Shown here: one piece after another, positions 42,497-51,694 of the stretch
How positions within the stretch are numbered: position 1 is the stretch's first letter
How the letters are laid out: every line of letters begins with the position of its first letter
Source of the DNA: Micromonospora rubida
GTDB lineage: Bacteria > Actinomycetota > Actinomycetes > Mycobacteriales > Micromonosporaceae
NCBI RefSeq assembly: GCF_009908295.1
Contig: NZ_JAAALO010000002.1
Coordinates: 719,490-783,489 of the forward strand
DNA: 64,000 nt
Reading direction: 5' to 3'
Translations under genes and position numbers: made by a program
Notes under the pieces: generated by a model
What the model saw: the letters and a program-made list of their open reading frames with translations, nothing else
The model's database searches: none
Told to the model about the DNA's origin: nothing

Positions 42497-44232
42497 GTCA
42501 TCGTCTCCTTGACGCCCGAGGCCTCGTCGGCCGTTTCCGCCCGTGACCCGCCCTGACGGGGCGGCTCCACCCCGGCAGCGCCCTCGACTGCCGGGTCCGC
42601 CGCGGCGGCCAGCTCACCGGCGTCCGCCGCCTCGCCGGCCGGGGCCTCGGCGGCCTGCTGCTCGACCGCCCGCGCCGCCTCCACGTCCTCGGGCAGGGCC
42701 GGCAGGGTGAACCGGATCGCGGTGCCCTCGGCGGTGTCGGTGTCCACCCAGACCCGGCCGCCGTGGTACTCGACGATCTTCTTGACGATCGCCAGGCCGA
42801 TGCCGGTGCCCGGGTACGCGTCCTTGGAGTGCAGCCGCTGGAAGATCACGAAGATCTTGTCGGCGAACTCCGGCTCGATCCCGATGCCGTTGTCCTGGCA
42901 GCGGATCTCCCACTCGTCGTCGACCAGCCGCGCGGAGACGTGCACCTTCGGCGGCACGTCCGGGCGGCGAAACTTGATCGAGTTGCTGACCAGGTTGGCC
43001 AGCAGGTTGGTCAGCAGCGGCTCCTCACCGCGAATCGTGGGCAGCTCACCCCAGGTCAGCTCGGCATCGGCGTACTGCCGGGCGGACTCGGTCTGCCCGG
43101 CCACGTCGCCCATCACCTTGTTCAGGTCGACCTCGGTGAAGCCGGTGGTGAGCCGGCCGATCCGGGAGAACGCCAGCAGGTCGTTGATCAGGCGCTGCAT
43201 CCGCTGGGCGCCGTCCACGGCGAACGCGATGTACTGGTCGGCCCGCTCGTCGAGCTGCCCCGCGTACCGGCGCTGGAGGAGCTGGCAGAAGCTGGCCACC
43301 TTGCGCAGCGGCTCCTGAAGGTCGTGCGACGCGACGTACGCGAACTGCTCCAGGTCTCGATTGGAGCGGACCAGCTCCTCGGCCTGCTTCTGAAGCTGGC
43401 TGTTGACCCACTCGATGCTCTGCCGGGCCTCGCGCACCTCCGCCAGGTCCTTGGCGATCTTCTGGCGCATCGCGTCCACGTCGCCCGCGAGCTGCTGGAA
43501 CTCCGGGGGGCCCGAGCCGGCGATGCGATGCTGGTAGTCGCCCTCGGCCACCTCGCGGACCTGCTCGGCGAGGCTGGTCAGCGGCCGGACCACCATCCGG
43601 TTCAGCGAGTTCAGCAGCACCACCCCGGCCGCGACCACCACCAGCGCCGCCGCGATCAGCAGCATCACCAGGATCGAGCTGGTGCGGTAGATGTCGTCCG
43701 CGCCCTTCTCCCGCTGGTCGAGGATGCCCTGCTGGAGCTCGGCCATGGAGGCCCGGATCGCGTCGAAGCGCTGCCGGGCCTGGTCGGTGATCAGCGCCTG
43801 CCCGGCCGCCGTGCCGTCCCGCTCGGTGGCGACGACCACCGGCTCGGCGATCGTCCGCCGCCAGTCGGCGGCCTCGGCCTTGACCGTCCCGAGCTGCCGG
43901 GCCAGCGCCGGGTGGACCTCGATCAGGGGCTCCATCGACCGGTAGAGCTGCTGCTCCCGCTCGCTGCCCGCGTTGTACGGTTCGAGGTCCTCGCGGTCGC
44001 CGGTGACCGCGTAGCCGCGCATCGCGGTCTCCTGGTCGACCAGCACGCTGAGCAGTTCCTGCGACTGGATGCGCAGCGGGCCGGTGCGGTCCAGCAGCGT
44101 GTGGATGTGCTCCCGGTTCTTCGCCGCGACGGCGATCTCCGCCACGACCGAGGCGCCGAGCAGCACGCCGACCACGACGAGCAGCGCGACGACCCGCCGG
44201 TGCAGGGTCCAGCTGTGCGGCCTCGTGGTCAC
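42493..44232 (-). CDS. CHASE3-HAMP hybrid-type sensor histidine kinase
   Basis: Protein of 579 residues. TM1 (13-33) is followed by a CHASE3 sensor (about 38-180: [37 protein letters not shown]), TM2 near 185-208, HAMP (210-265), coiled coil, HisKA with [14 protein letters not shown] (His near 311) and HATPase_c with [15 protein letters not shown] and [18 protein letters not shown]. The C-terminal 60 residues are a Glu/Ala-rich tail. It senses an extracellular signal and phosphorylates the adjacent receiver. Confidence 0.93.
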   Translation of the reverse strand: MTTRPHSWTLHRRVVALLVVVGVLLGASVVAEIAVAAKNREHIHTLLDRTGPLRIQSQELLSVLVDQETAMRGYAVTGDREDLEPYNAGSEREQQLYRSMEPLIEVHPALARQLGTVKAEAADWRRTIAEPVVVATERDGTAAGQALITDQARQRFDAIRASMAELQQGILDQREKGADDIYRTSSILVMLLIAAALVVVAAGVVLLNSLNRMVVRPLTSLAEQVREVAEGDYQHRIAGSGPPEFQQLAGDVDAMRQKIAKDLAEVREARQSIEWVNSQLQKQAEELVRSNRDLEQFAYVASHDLQEPLRKVASFCQLLQRRYAGQLDERADQYIAFAVDGAQRMQRLINDLLAFSRIGRLTTGFTEVDLNKVMGDVAGQTESARQYADAELTWGELPTIRGEEPLLTNLLANLVSNSIKFRRPDVPPKVHVSARLVDDEWEIRCQDNGIGIEPEFADKIFVIFQRLHSKDAYPGTGIGLAIVKKIVEYHGGRVWVDTDTAEGTAIRFTLPALPEDVEAARAVEQQAAEAPAGEAADAGELAAAADPAVEGAAGVEPPRQGGSRAETADEASGVKETMT

Positions 44233-45557
44233 CGGCCACCGCCCCGGGTGAGCAGGAGCATGGCGACGTCGTCGGCGAGCGGCCCCCCGTTGATCTGCTC
44301 CGCCCGCCCCACCAGCCAGGCCGGCAGCTCGGCCAGCGGCACGGCGAGGTTGCCCGGCTCGCCGAGCAGGTCGGTCAGGCCGGCGACGTCGAGCCGTTCG
44401 TCGCCGTCGCCCACCCGACCCTCGATCAGGCCGTCGGTGTACATCAACAGGGACCAGTCATCGGTGTCGAACTCCAGGTCGAAGGCTATGGGCCGGCGCG
44501 GTCGGACGCCGAGCAGCAGGCCGCCCGGCGCCGGCACCGGCGCGACCTTACCCCCGGACAGCAGCAGCGGCGGCGGATGCCCCGCGAGCCGCACCGTGGC
44601 GGCGTTGCGGGCCAGGTCGAGCCGGGCGGTGGCCACCGTGGCGAAGATCTCCTGGAGCCGGCGCTCGCTCATCAGCACCTGCTCCAGGGCGGGCAGCACC
44701 TCGTCGTCGGGCACCCCGGCCAGCACCAGGGCCCGCCAGGCGACCCGGAGCTCCACCCCGAGGGCCGCCTCGTCCACCCCGTGCCCGCAGACGTCGCCGA
44801 CGATGAAGTCGACCCGGTCCGGCCGGGTCTGCACCACGTCGTAGAAGTCGCCGCCGATCAGCGCCGCGTGCCGGCCGGGGCGGTAGAAGGTGTGCACCGC
44901 GACCTGGTCGGTCGACATCAGCGGCTGGGGCAGCAGGCCCCGCTCCAGCCGGGCCGACTCGGCCTGGCGCAGCTCCACCTCGCGCAGCCGCCGGGCGTTC
45001 TCGTCGGCCCGCTTGCGTTCCACGGCGTAGCGCAGCGCCCGGGTCAGCAGCACGCCGTCGACCTGGCCCTTGACCAGGTAGTCCTGTGCGCCCTCGGCGA
45101 CCGCGACGATGCCCAGGTGCTCGTCGGAGCGGCCGGTCAGCACGCACACCGCGGCCCCGCTGGACATGTCCAGCACCTGGCGCAGCCCGTCCAGCCCCTG
45201 GGCGTCCGGCAGGCCGAGGTCGAGCAGGACGCAGTCCACGCCCATCACCCGCTGGCGGGCCTCGCTCAGGCTGCTGGCGACCGACAGCTCGATCATCGAG
45301 TTGGTCTCGGCGAGCAGCTCGCCGACCAGGAAGGCGTCGCCCTCGTCGTCCTCGACCAGAAGCACCCGTAGCCGCTCGCCGGGCGGCAGGTTGGGGTGCC
45401 GACCGAGGCCACCGTGCGGGTACGGCCCGACGGAGGGACCGGCAGAACCGGACCCCCGGTACGGCCGGGTCACCGCCGCGAGGCGCGGAAGATCGCTGGT
45501 GATGTCGGGCTCCTTCCGAGTGCCCTGCTGATCCTGTATTAGACAACGGTCGCACAC
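44229..45557 (-). CDS. Receiver-SpoIIE-type PP2C phosphatase
   Basis: Protein of about 442 residues. Receiver domain RVLLVEDDEGDAFLV at about 64-78 with acceptor DCVLLDLGLPDAQG near 107. A coiled-coil linker follows, then a PP2C/SpoIIE phosphatase (FIVGDVCGHGVDEA, LLMYTDGLIEGR, ADDVAMLLLTRG). It may dephosphorylate an anti-sigma-antagonist type target. The start is uncertain: ATG 45557 has poor context, GTG 45473 is in frame, and an AAGGAG lies six bases before an ATC codon in between. It overlaps the kinase by four bases. Confidence 0.88.
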   Translation of the reverse strand: MCDRCLIQDQQGTRKEPDITSDLPRLAAVTRPYRGSGSAGPSVGPYPHGGLGRHPNLPPGERLRVLLVEDDEGDAFLVGELLAETNSMIELSVASSLSEARQRVMGVDCVLLDLGLPDAQGLDGLRQVLDMSSGAAVCVLTGRSDEHLGIVAVAEGAQDYLVKGQVDGVLLTRALRYAVERKRADENARRLREVELRQAESARLERGLLPQPLMSTDQVAVHTFYRPGRHAALIGGDFYDVVQTRPDRVDFIVGDVCGHGVDEAALGVELRVAWRALVLAGVPDDEVLPALEQVLMSERRLQEIFATVATARLDLARNAATVRLAGHPPPLLLSGGKVAPVPAPGGLLLGVRPRRPIAFDLEFDTDDWSLLMYTDGLIEGRVGDGDERLDVAGLTDLLGEPGNLAVPLAELPAWLVGRAEQINGGPLADDVAMLLLTRGGGR

Positions 45558-45702
45558 AAACCGACGGGCTCGGCACGGGCGGCATGCCCTCCGTCACGAA
45601 CCCGGCGGGCAAAGGGAACAAGTGACCCGACGGGCAGTCCCGCCGCAGGCTCCGGCGGTGCAGGATGGTGCCCCACCCTGGCCACACCCCCGAGGAGACC
45701 CC

Positions 45703-48141
45703 GTGGGCGCACCGCCCCCCACCCGCGCCGCCGACCGGGCGTTGACCCGGCCCCGCCGCCGGTCGCTCGCCGCCCTGGCCGCGCTCGCCGCCCTGCTCGC
45801 GGTCGGCAGCACCGTCGCGTACGACCTGGCCACCCCCGACCCGACCCCCGCCGACGCCCCGGCCGACACGTTCAGCGCCGGACGGGCGTACCAGAACGTG
45901 CAGGCCATCGCGGCCCGGCCGCACCCGGCCGGCAGCCCGGCCAACGACCAGGTCCGCGCGCACGTGGAGACGGTGCTGCGCGGCCTCGGCCTGGAGACCA
46001 CGGTGCAGGACACCGTCGCCGAGGAGGCCGGCCAGCTCAGCGGGGCCGCCGCCGGGGCGACCCTGGCCCGGGTCCGCAACGTCGTCGCCCGGCTGCCCGG
46101 CACCGACCCGACCGGGAAGGTGTTCCTGGTCGCCCACTACGACTCGGTGCAGTCCGGGCCCGGCGGCAACGACGACGCGGCCGGCACCTCCACGATCCTG
46201 GAGGTGGCCCGGGCGCTGGCCGCCGGCCCCCGCCCCCGCAACGACGTGGTCTTCGTGCTCACCGACGCCGAGGAGGCGTGCCTGTGCGGGGCGTCCGCGT
46301 TCGCGGCGGACCACCCGCTCGCCGCCGACGGCGGGGTGGTGCTCAACCTGGAGGCGCGCGGCTCCACCGGCCCGGTGATCATGTTCGAGACGTCCCGGGA
46401 CAACGCGAAGCTGGTGGACGTCTTCGGCCGGGCCGCCCCGCACCCCGTCGGCACCTCGTTCGCGGTGGAGATCTACCGGGCGCTGCCCAACGACACCGAC
46501 TTCACCGCGTTCCTCGACCGGGCCGGGTTCGTCGGGCTGAACTCGGCGTACATCGACGGCGGGGCGATCTACCACACCCCGCTGGACACCCCGGCCGCGA
46601 TGGACCGGGCCAGCCTCCAGCAGCACGGCGACAACGCGCTCGGGCTGGCCCGCGAGTTCGGCCGCACCGACCTGACCGACCTGCGCTCCGGGCACGACGC
46701 CACGTACTTCCCGGTCCCCGGCGGACTGGTCCACTACCCCAGCTGGCTGGTGCTGCCGCTGGCGCTGGCGGCGCTGGTCGCCGTGGCCGCGCTCGGCTGG
46801 CTGGCCCGCCGGCGGGGCCGGACCACGTACGGGCGGCTGGCCGCCGGGTTCGGGCTGGCGCTGGTGCCGATCGTCGCCGCCCCGCTGGCCGCGCAGCTGC
46901 TCTGGGCGGGGATCACCGCCGTGCGGCCCGGCTACGCCGAGCTGCTCGACCCGTACCGGCCGACCTGGTACCGGCTCGCGGTGGTGGCGCTCGCCGCCGC
47001 GATCCTGGTCGCCTGGTACGCGCTGACCCGCCGCCGGATCGGCCCGGCCGCCCTGGCGATCGGCGGGCTGGGCTGGCTGGCCGTGCTCGGCGTGGTGCTC
47101 GCGCTGCTGGTGCCCGGCGGGGCGTACCTGACGACCCTGCCGGCCCTGGCCGGCGCGGCGGCCGGGCTGATCGCGCTGGGTACCCGGGTCGACGGCCCCT
47201 GGCCGGTGGTCGCGGCGACCCTGGCCGGCGCGGTCGCCGTGGTGATCCTGCTGCCGATCGTGGTGCTGCTCTTCCCGGCGCTCGGCATGGCGATGGGCGG
47301 CGTCGCGGCCCTGTTCGCGGTGCTGCTTGGGCTCGCCGCGCTGCCGGTGCTGGACCTGCTGCACCCGGAGGCCGGCGGGCAGCGCGGCCTGGTCGCGGCC
47401 CGGGCCCGCCGGGCGGGCGCGCTGCCGGCCGTCGCCGCCGGGCTCGCGGCGGCGGTGTTCGCCGGGGTCGGGCTCTCCGTCGACCGGTTCGACGCCGCCC
47501 ACCCGGTGCCCACCCACCTGATGTACGCCCTGGACGCCGGCACCGGGCAGGCCCGCTGGCTCAGCCGCGAGACCGACCCCCAACCCTGGACCGACGGGTA
47601 CGTGGACGGGGTGGCCGAGGTCGGCGACTTCCCCGGGCTGGGTGACGCCGAGCTGCGGGGCGGCCCGGCCCAGGCGGCGAACGTGCCCGCGCCAAAGCTG
47701 GACATCCTCGCCGACACCGGCTCTGGCTCTGGCTCTGGCTCTGGCTCGGGTTCCGGCACCGGCACCGGCACCGGCACCGGCGAGCGGCGCACCGTGCGGG
47801 TGCGGCTCACCCCGCAGCGGCCGGTCCGGCTCGCCACCCTGCACGTCGACGGCGCGACCGTCGTGGAGTCGGCGACCGTGAACGGGCGGCGGATCGACGG
47901 CGACCGGCCCGCCGACGACGCGGCCTGGGGCTTCGGGGTGGTCTTCCACGCCCCGCCGCCGGAGGGGATCGAGATCACGCTGGTGCTCGCGCCCAACTCC
48001 CAACCGACGACGCTGCGCGCGATGGACGCCAGCGACGGCCTGACCGCCATCCCCGGCTTCCGCCCCCGCCCGCCGGGCGTCGGCGTGGTCGGCTCACACA
48101 GCTCGGAAATGCTCGCGGTGGCCCGCACCTACCCCCTCTAG
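45703..48141 (+). CDS. M28 family membrane aminopeptidase-like protein
   Basis: Protein of about 812 residues. I chose GTG 45703 because GAGGAG lies five bases before it; GTG 45622 adds 27 residues. A TM helix near 22-40 is followed by an extracellular M28 domain with zinc ligands HYDS, GGNDDAAG, TDAEEAC, NLEARG and YHTPLDTP. About eight further TM helices follow (residues 345-600), then a C-terminal extracellular domain with a GSGSGSGSGTGTGTG linker. This layout resembles the ERMP1/Pff1 branch. It is likely an exopeptidase at the membrane. Followed by a palindromic terminator. Confidence 0.85.
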   Translation: MGAPPPTRAADRALTRPRRRSLAALAALAALLAVGSTVAYDLATPDPTPADAPADTFSAGRAYQNVQAIAARPHPAGSPANDQVRAHVETVLRGLGLETTVQDTVAEEAGQLSGAAAGATLARVRNVVARLPGTDPTGKVFLVAHYDSVQSGPGGNDDAAGTSTILEVARALAAGPRPRNDVVFVLTDAEEACLCGASAFAADHPLAADGGVVLNLEARGSTGPVIMFETSRDNAKLVDVFGRAAPHPVGTSFAVEIYRALPNDTDFTAFLDRAGFVGLNSAYIDGGAIYHTPLDTPAAMDRASLQQHGDNALGLAREFGRTDLTDLRSGHDATYFPVPGGLVHYPSWLVLPLALAALVAVAALGWLARRRGRTTYGRLAAGFGLALVPIVAAPLAAQLLWAGITAVRPGYAELLDPYRPTWYRLAVVALAAAILVAWYALTRRRIGPAALAIGGLGWLAVLGVVLALLVPGGAYLTTLPALAGAAAGLIALGTRVDGPWPVVAATLAGAVAVVILLPIVVLLFPALGMAMGGVAALFAVLLGLAALPVLDLLHPEAGGQRGLVAARARRAGALPAVAAGLAAAVFAGVGLSVDRFDAAHPVPTHLMYALDAGTGQARWLSRETDPQPWTDGYVDGVAEVGDFPGLGDAELRGGPAQAANVPAPKLDILADTGSGSGSGSGSGSGTGTGTGTGERRTVRVRLTPQRPVRLATLHVDGATVVESATVNGRRIDGDRPADDAAWGFGVVFHAPPPEGIEITLVLAPNSQPTTLRAMDASDGLTAIPGFRPRPPGVGVVGSHSSEMLAVARTYPL
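47721..47782. repeat. Hexanucleotide microsatellite inside the M28 gene
   Basis: Five GGCTCT/GGCTCG-type units followed by about five GGCACC units encode a Gly-Ser / Gly-Thr linker. The repeat keeps frame in multiples of six, so length changes give longer or shorter linkers rather than frameshifts. Confidence 0.7.
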
Positions 48142-48157
48142 ACCCAACACCGCCACG

Positions 48158-48215
48158 CAAATTCACGGAAAGAGGGGCCATTCCGCGCGGAATGGCCCCT
48201 CTTTCCGTGAATTTG
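48158..48215. terminator. 58-bp perfect palindrome without loop
   Basis: Two 29-base arms meet with no spacer: the left arm 48158-48186 starts CAAATTCACGGAAAG and the right arm 48187-48215 is its exact complement. It lies 17 bases past the M28 stop. It probably ends that transcript, though an extra-long perfect palindrome with AT-rich ends may have other roles such as cruciform or protein binding. Confidence 0.8.
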
Positions 48216-48288
48216 GCGCGGGGTGGTGCACCCCCCGGGCTGGTCTACCGCCTGGTGTGAGCACTCGCCTTCAGGGTGTAATGCCCTC

Positions 48289-48525
48289 GTGTCGAGACTT
48301 CCCGCTCCGTCCTTCCACTACTACCTGCGGTTCCCTCTGTGGCTTTTCCTGTTGCCCGTGTTCTTGTTCGCCGGTCTTCCCGCCCTGTTGTTGTCGGGCC
48401 AAGGCAATCTGGGCGCAGCCTTCCTGATCCTCGTGAGCAACATTTACGCGCTCCTCCTCGGCCGCATGCTCCTCGCCAGACAACTTCTCAAGGAGGGAAA
48501 GGTGAAGCCTGAGGATCTGTCCTGA
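48289..48525 (+). CDS. Small two-helix membrane protein
   Basis: Protein of 78 residues starting at GTG 48289. Two hydrophobic segments are visible: LWLFLLPVFLFAGLPALLL near residue 18 and AAFLILVSNIYALLLGR near 42. The end is charged (KEGKVKPEDLS). There is no clear Shine-Dalgarno sequence. I know no family. It may be an independent accessory gene between the palindrome and the exporter. Confidence 0.5.
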   Translation: MSRLPAPSFHYYLRFPLWLFLLPVFLFAGLPALLLSGQGNLGAAFLILVSNIYALLLGRMLLARQLLKEGKVKPEDLS

Positions 48526-48663
48526 CCGGCCTGCCCAACCGCTGACGGCGATGGCACTGTTCGGGGCGCGCCCTATGCCTACTGGTCCTTCACGAACCTA
48601 CTGGTCAAAACTCGGGCGTAGCCGGTGCACCACATCGTTGATGATCGGCAGGAGGCGTTCGGC

Positions 48664-50151
48664 TCAGGCCAGCGCGCGGGCGACCTCGCTCCCCGGGTCG
48701 TCGCTGGCGTCCCGCCGGGACGGGTCAGCGGCCTTCCCGCCGCGCCTGGGCGAGGTCTCGCCACGCACGGGGATGAGGGCGGCGATCACGGCAGCCGCCA
48801 CCGCGACGCCGGTGCCGATGAGGAGAGCGACGCGCAGGCCGGACAGCGACGGCAGCGGGTGACCGCCGAAGTCGGTGGTCATCTGGGCCAGCACCACGCC
48901 CATGACGGCTGCGGCGATCGCGCTGCCGACCGAGCGCATGACCGAGTTGAACCCGTTCGCCGCACCGAGCTCGTGGTGCGGCACGGCCCCCATGATGAGC
49001 GCCGGCATCGCGCCGTAGGCCAGACCGACACCGGCGGCGCAGAGGATCGTCACGACCAGCAGACCCCACGTGGAGCCGAGCAGCGCCTGCGCGGAGCCGT
49101 AGCCGATCGCGATGGTGAGCCCGCCGAGCGCCAGGGTGACCTTGGCGCCGAAGCGGGCGGTGATCTTCGCGCCGACCGGCGAGAACGCCATCATGAACAC
49201 GCCCGCCGGAGCCATCCACAGGCCCATGGCGACCATGGACTGGCCGAGTCCGTAGCCGGTCCGGGTGGGCAGTTGCAGGATCTGCGGGATCACGAGCGAC
49301 TGCGCGTACATGGCGAAGCCGACGAGGATGGAGGCGGCGTTGGTCCAGAGCACCTGCGGGCGCGCGGTCACGCGGAGATCCACGAGCGGGTGCGGCGTAC
49401 GCAGCTCCCACCAGCCCCAGACGAGCAGGATCACGACAGCCGCCACGAAGAGGCCGAGCACCGTACCGCTGGACCAGCCCCAGTCGGACCCCTTGGAGAC
49501 GGCGAGGAGGAGGCACACGAGGGCGGCGCCCAGGCCGAGCGCGCCGAGCAGGTCGAAGCGACCGCGCTCCTCCGCGTCGGGCCGCACCGCCGGGATCAGG
49601 GTGGCGACCAGGACAGCGATGAGAACGCTCATGCCCGCGGTGACCCAGAAGAGCACCCGCCAGTCGGCGTTCTCGGCGACCGCGGCCGCGAACGGCAGAC
49701 CGAGCGCGCCACCGACGCCCATCGAGGCGCTCATGAGGGCGATCGAGGAGTGCAGGCGGCGCGGCGGCACCACGTCCTTGAGCAGGCTGATGCCGAGGGG
49801 CACGATGCCGATTCCCAGGCCCTGGAGGCCGCGGCCCACGACCATGGGCACGACCGACGACGACAGGGCGCAGACGGCCGAGCCCACGACCATCGGTGCC
49901 GTCAGGATGAGGATGACGCTGCGCTTGCCGTACATGTCGCCGAGCTTGCCGGCCACGGGCGTTGCGACCGCGCCCGTGAGCATCGTGATGGTGATGATCC
50001 ACGAGGCGTTCGACGCCGTCGTTCCCAGCATGGTCGGGAGCTGGGCGATGAGTGGAACGACAAGCGTCTGCATGATTGCGGCGACGATGCCTGCATAGGC
50101 AAGGACGGCGACGACGCGCCCCTCGTGCGCGGCAGACGGGATTCGCTTCAA
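48664..50151 (-). CDS. DHA2-type MFS drug exporter
   Basis: Protein of about 495 residues with 14 hydrophobic segments. Loop GKLGDMYGKRS is the MFS motif A, and RGLQGLGIG is motif C of the EmrB/QacA family. The start is probably TTG 50151, five bases after GAGGAG; ATG 50175 would add eight residues but has no ribosome site. Divergent from MarR, with a palindrome between, so it is probably MarR-controlled and responds to a toxic compound. Confidence 0.9.
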   Translation of the reverse strand: MKRIPSAAHEGRVVAVLAYAGIVAAIMQTLVVPLIAQLPTMLGTTASNASWIITITMLTGAVATPVAGKLGDMYGKRSVILILTAPMVVGSAVCALSSSVVPMVVGRGLQGLGIGIVPLGISLLKDVVPPRRLHSSIALMSASMGVGGALGLPFAAAVAENADWRVLFWVTAGMSVLIAVLVATLIPAVRPDAEERGRFDLLGALGLGAALVCLLLAVSKGSDWGWSSGTVLGLFVAAVVILLVWGWWELRTPHPLVDLRVTARPQVLWTNAASILVGFAMYAQSLVIPQILQLPTRTGYGLGQSMVAMGLWMAPAGVFMMAFSPVGAKITARFGAKVTLALGGLTIAIGYGSAQALLGSTWGLLVVTILCAAGVGLAYGAMPALIMGAVPHHELGAANGFNSVMRSVGSAIAAAVMGVVLAQMTTDFGGHPLPSLSGLRVALLIGTGVAVAAAVIAALIPVRGETSPRRGGKAADPSRRDASDDPGSEVARALA

Positions 50152-50180
50152 CAAAACTCCTCGTGTGGGATGCACTACAC

Positions 50181-50211
50181 ATGCATCCTACATGCTATAT
50201 GTATCCTGCAT
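50181..50211. promoter_or_regulatory. Probable MarR operator palindrome
   Basis: A 31-base palindrome centred at 50196: ATGCA...TACAT...ATGTA...TGCAT, both half-sites symmetric. It is strikingly AT-rich within GC-rich DNA, and lies between the MFS start and the marR start. Likely the promoter and operator for both genes. Confidence 0.65.
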
Positions 50212-50293
50212 ATTGTGTGGTCGGCGCACATCGCCGAGTACGCTGGGAGCGTTCCTGTGCCGAGCCGGACCGCAGCCCTCAGGGAGACCCGCG

Positions 50294-50749
50294 ATGGACG
50301 ACGCCACCCGCCGAGCGGAGTTCGAGGTGATGCTGCTCTCGCGGCACGCGATCCTCAGCAGTCCCGGGTCGCGGGGGCTCGGGAACCGGCTCGACCGGAG
50401 CGCCTACATACTGCTGACCCGCCTCGACACCGAGGGGCCGATGTCCATCCCGCAGTTGCAGGACGCGTTCGGCCTCGACGCCTCGACGCTCAACCGCCAG
50501 ACCACCGCGATGCTGCGCGCCGGCATCGTCGACCGGATTCCCGACCCCGACGGCGGAATCGCCCGAAAGTTCCGGATCACCGAAGAGGGTAAGGCCCGGC
50601 TGGACGCCGACCGCGACGAGATGCTCACGGCGCTCAGGAAGATCGTGCGGGACTGGACCGAGCAGGAGGTGGACGACCTGGCCGCCACGCTGCGCCGCTT
50701 CAACGAGAGTGTCGAGCGGATCGACGGGCGGCCCTGGCCCCGCGACTAG
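50294..50749 (+). CDS. MarR family regulator
   Basis: Protein of 151 residues with the MarR winged-helix: RSAYILLTRLDTEGPMSI, then LDASTLNRQTTAMLRAGIVDRIPDPDGGIARKFRITEEGK with the wing DGGIARKF. AGGGAG lies eight bases before ATG 50294. It is divergent from an exporter gene and likely represses it and itself. The C-terminus ends in a short acid-basic tail. Confidence 0.9.
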   Translation: MDDATRRAEFEVMLLSRHAILSSPGSRGLGNRLDRSAYILLTRLDTEGPMSIPQLQDAFGLDASTLNRQTTAMLRAGIVDRIPDPDGGIARKFRITEEGKARLDADRDEMLTALRKIVRDWTEQEVDDLAATLRRFNESVERIDGRPWPRD

Positions 50750-50804
50750 GCCGGTCGCTGCGGCCGTCAGGCGTCCCACGAGGGACCAGACCGGTTCGGC
50801 GTCG

Positions 50805-51059
50805 CTACTTCCAGCGGAAGTGGATGAACAGGCGGCCGAAGTTCTTCGAGTCCTTCTCCACCCGGTGGTAGAGCTGCTTGACGTCCTTCTGGTCGAGGAA
50901 TCGCAGCACCCGCTTCTTGAGCTGGCCGGAGCCCTTCCCGGGGATGATCTCCACGAGGGTGGCCTTCTTCGCCACCGCCTCGTCCATGATCCCGCGCAGC
51001 GCGCGGTCGATGTCCTGGCCCTTGTTGAAGATGTCGTGCAGGTCGAGCTTGAGCTTCAT
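50805..51059 (-). CDS. Small Smr-domain protein
   Basis: Protein of 84 residues, starting at ATG 51059 after GGAGG. VEIIPGKGSGQLKKRVLRFLD near residue 35 is the Smr (MutS2 C-terminal) fold signature, a nuclease-like or DNA/RNA-binding domain. The N-terminus has LDLHDIFNKGQDIDRALRGI. Stand-alone Smr proteins of this length are known in actinobacteria. The gene is convergent with marR. Confidence 0.85.
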   Translation of the reverse strand: MKLKLDLHDIFNKGQDIDRALRGIMDEAVAKKATLVEIIPGKGSGQLKKRVLRFLDQKDVKQLYHRVEKDSKNFGRLFIHFRWK

Positions 51060-51216
51060 GCCGCCTCCACCGCCTGCGCAGCTCCCATGGCAGACCATGG
51101 TAGGCCCGCAGCCGCCGGAAAGGTTCTCTCGGGCTTCGCCCGGGGATGTTCCTGGCCTGGACGAGGCGGAGGGCCGCGCAAGGGGAGGGTGTGTTCCCCT
51201 CCCCTTGCGGGCGCGG

Positions 51217-51585
51217 TCAGTGACCGCCGCCGACCCGGTTCTCCACCCGGTGCAGCGCGGTCACGTAGTCGGTGTTCGTCGAGTGCATCGCGGCGGCGAT
51301 GCGCAGGTGCCGCAGCGCGTCCGCCGGGCGGTTCATCCGCTCCAGCGTCCGGCCGAGCACGTGGTGCGCGTAGTGGTCGCTGGGGTCCCGGTCGACCAGC
51401 TCGCGCAACTGCTCCTCGGCGCGGTGGAGCTGGGCGGTCTGGAAGTACGCCCGGGCCAGCAGCTGTCGCACCGCGGAGTTGCCGGGCTCGGCCTCGACGA
51501 TCGGCTCCAGCAGCCGGACCGCTCCGGACGCGTCACCCATCTCGAAGAACATGGTCGCCCGTCGGTACTCCGCCAGAAGATCCAT
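51217..51585 (-). CDS. TPR-repeat protein
   Basis: Protein of 122 residues with about three tetratricopeptide repeats: MFFEMGDASGAVRLLEPIVEAEPGN, QLLARAYFQTAQLHRAEEQLRELVDRDPSD and HHVLGRTLERMNRPADALRHLRIA. It mediates protein contact and has no enzyme motif. GGAGG precedes the ATG. Standalone gene near the Smr gene. Confidence 0.85.
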   Translation of the reverse strand: MDLLAEYRRATMFFEMGDASGAVRLLEPIVEAEPGNSAVRQLLARAYFQTAQLHRAEEQLRELVDRDPSDHYAHHVLGRTLERMNRPADALRHLRIAAAMHSTNTDYVTALHRVENRVGGGH

Positions 51586-51694
51586 GACTCACCTCCCCGT
51601 CTCGCGCCGTCACTGATCCGACGCTGGCACAACACCACGCCGGACGCGAGTGTTCCTGCGGCGAAACCGCCGGACCGGGCCGACGAGGGCCCGG

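Noticed and set aside
48526..48663. Possible gene fragment (minus-strand AERLLPIINDVVHRLRPSFDQ-like piece)
   Set aside because: Too short to assign to any family; it may be the end of a lost gene but I cannot support it.
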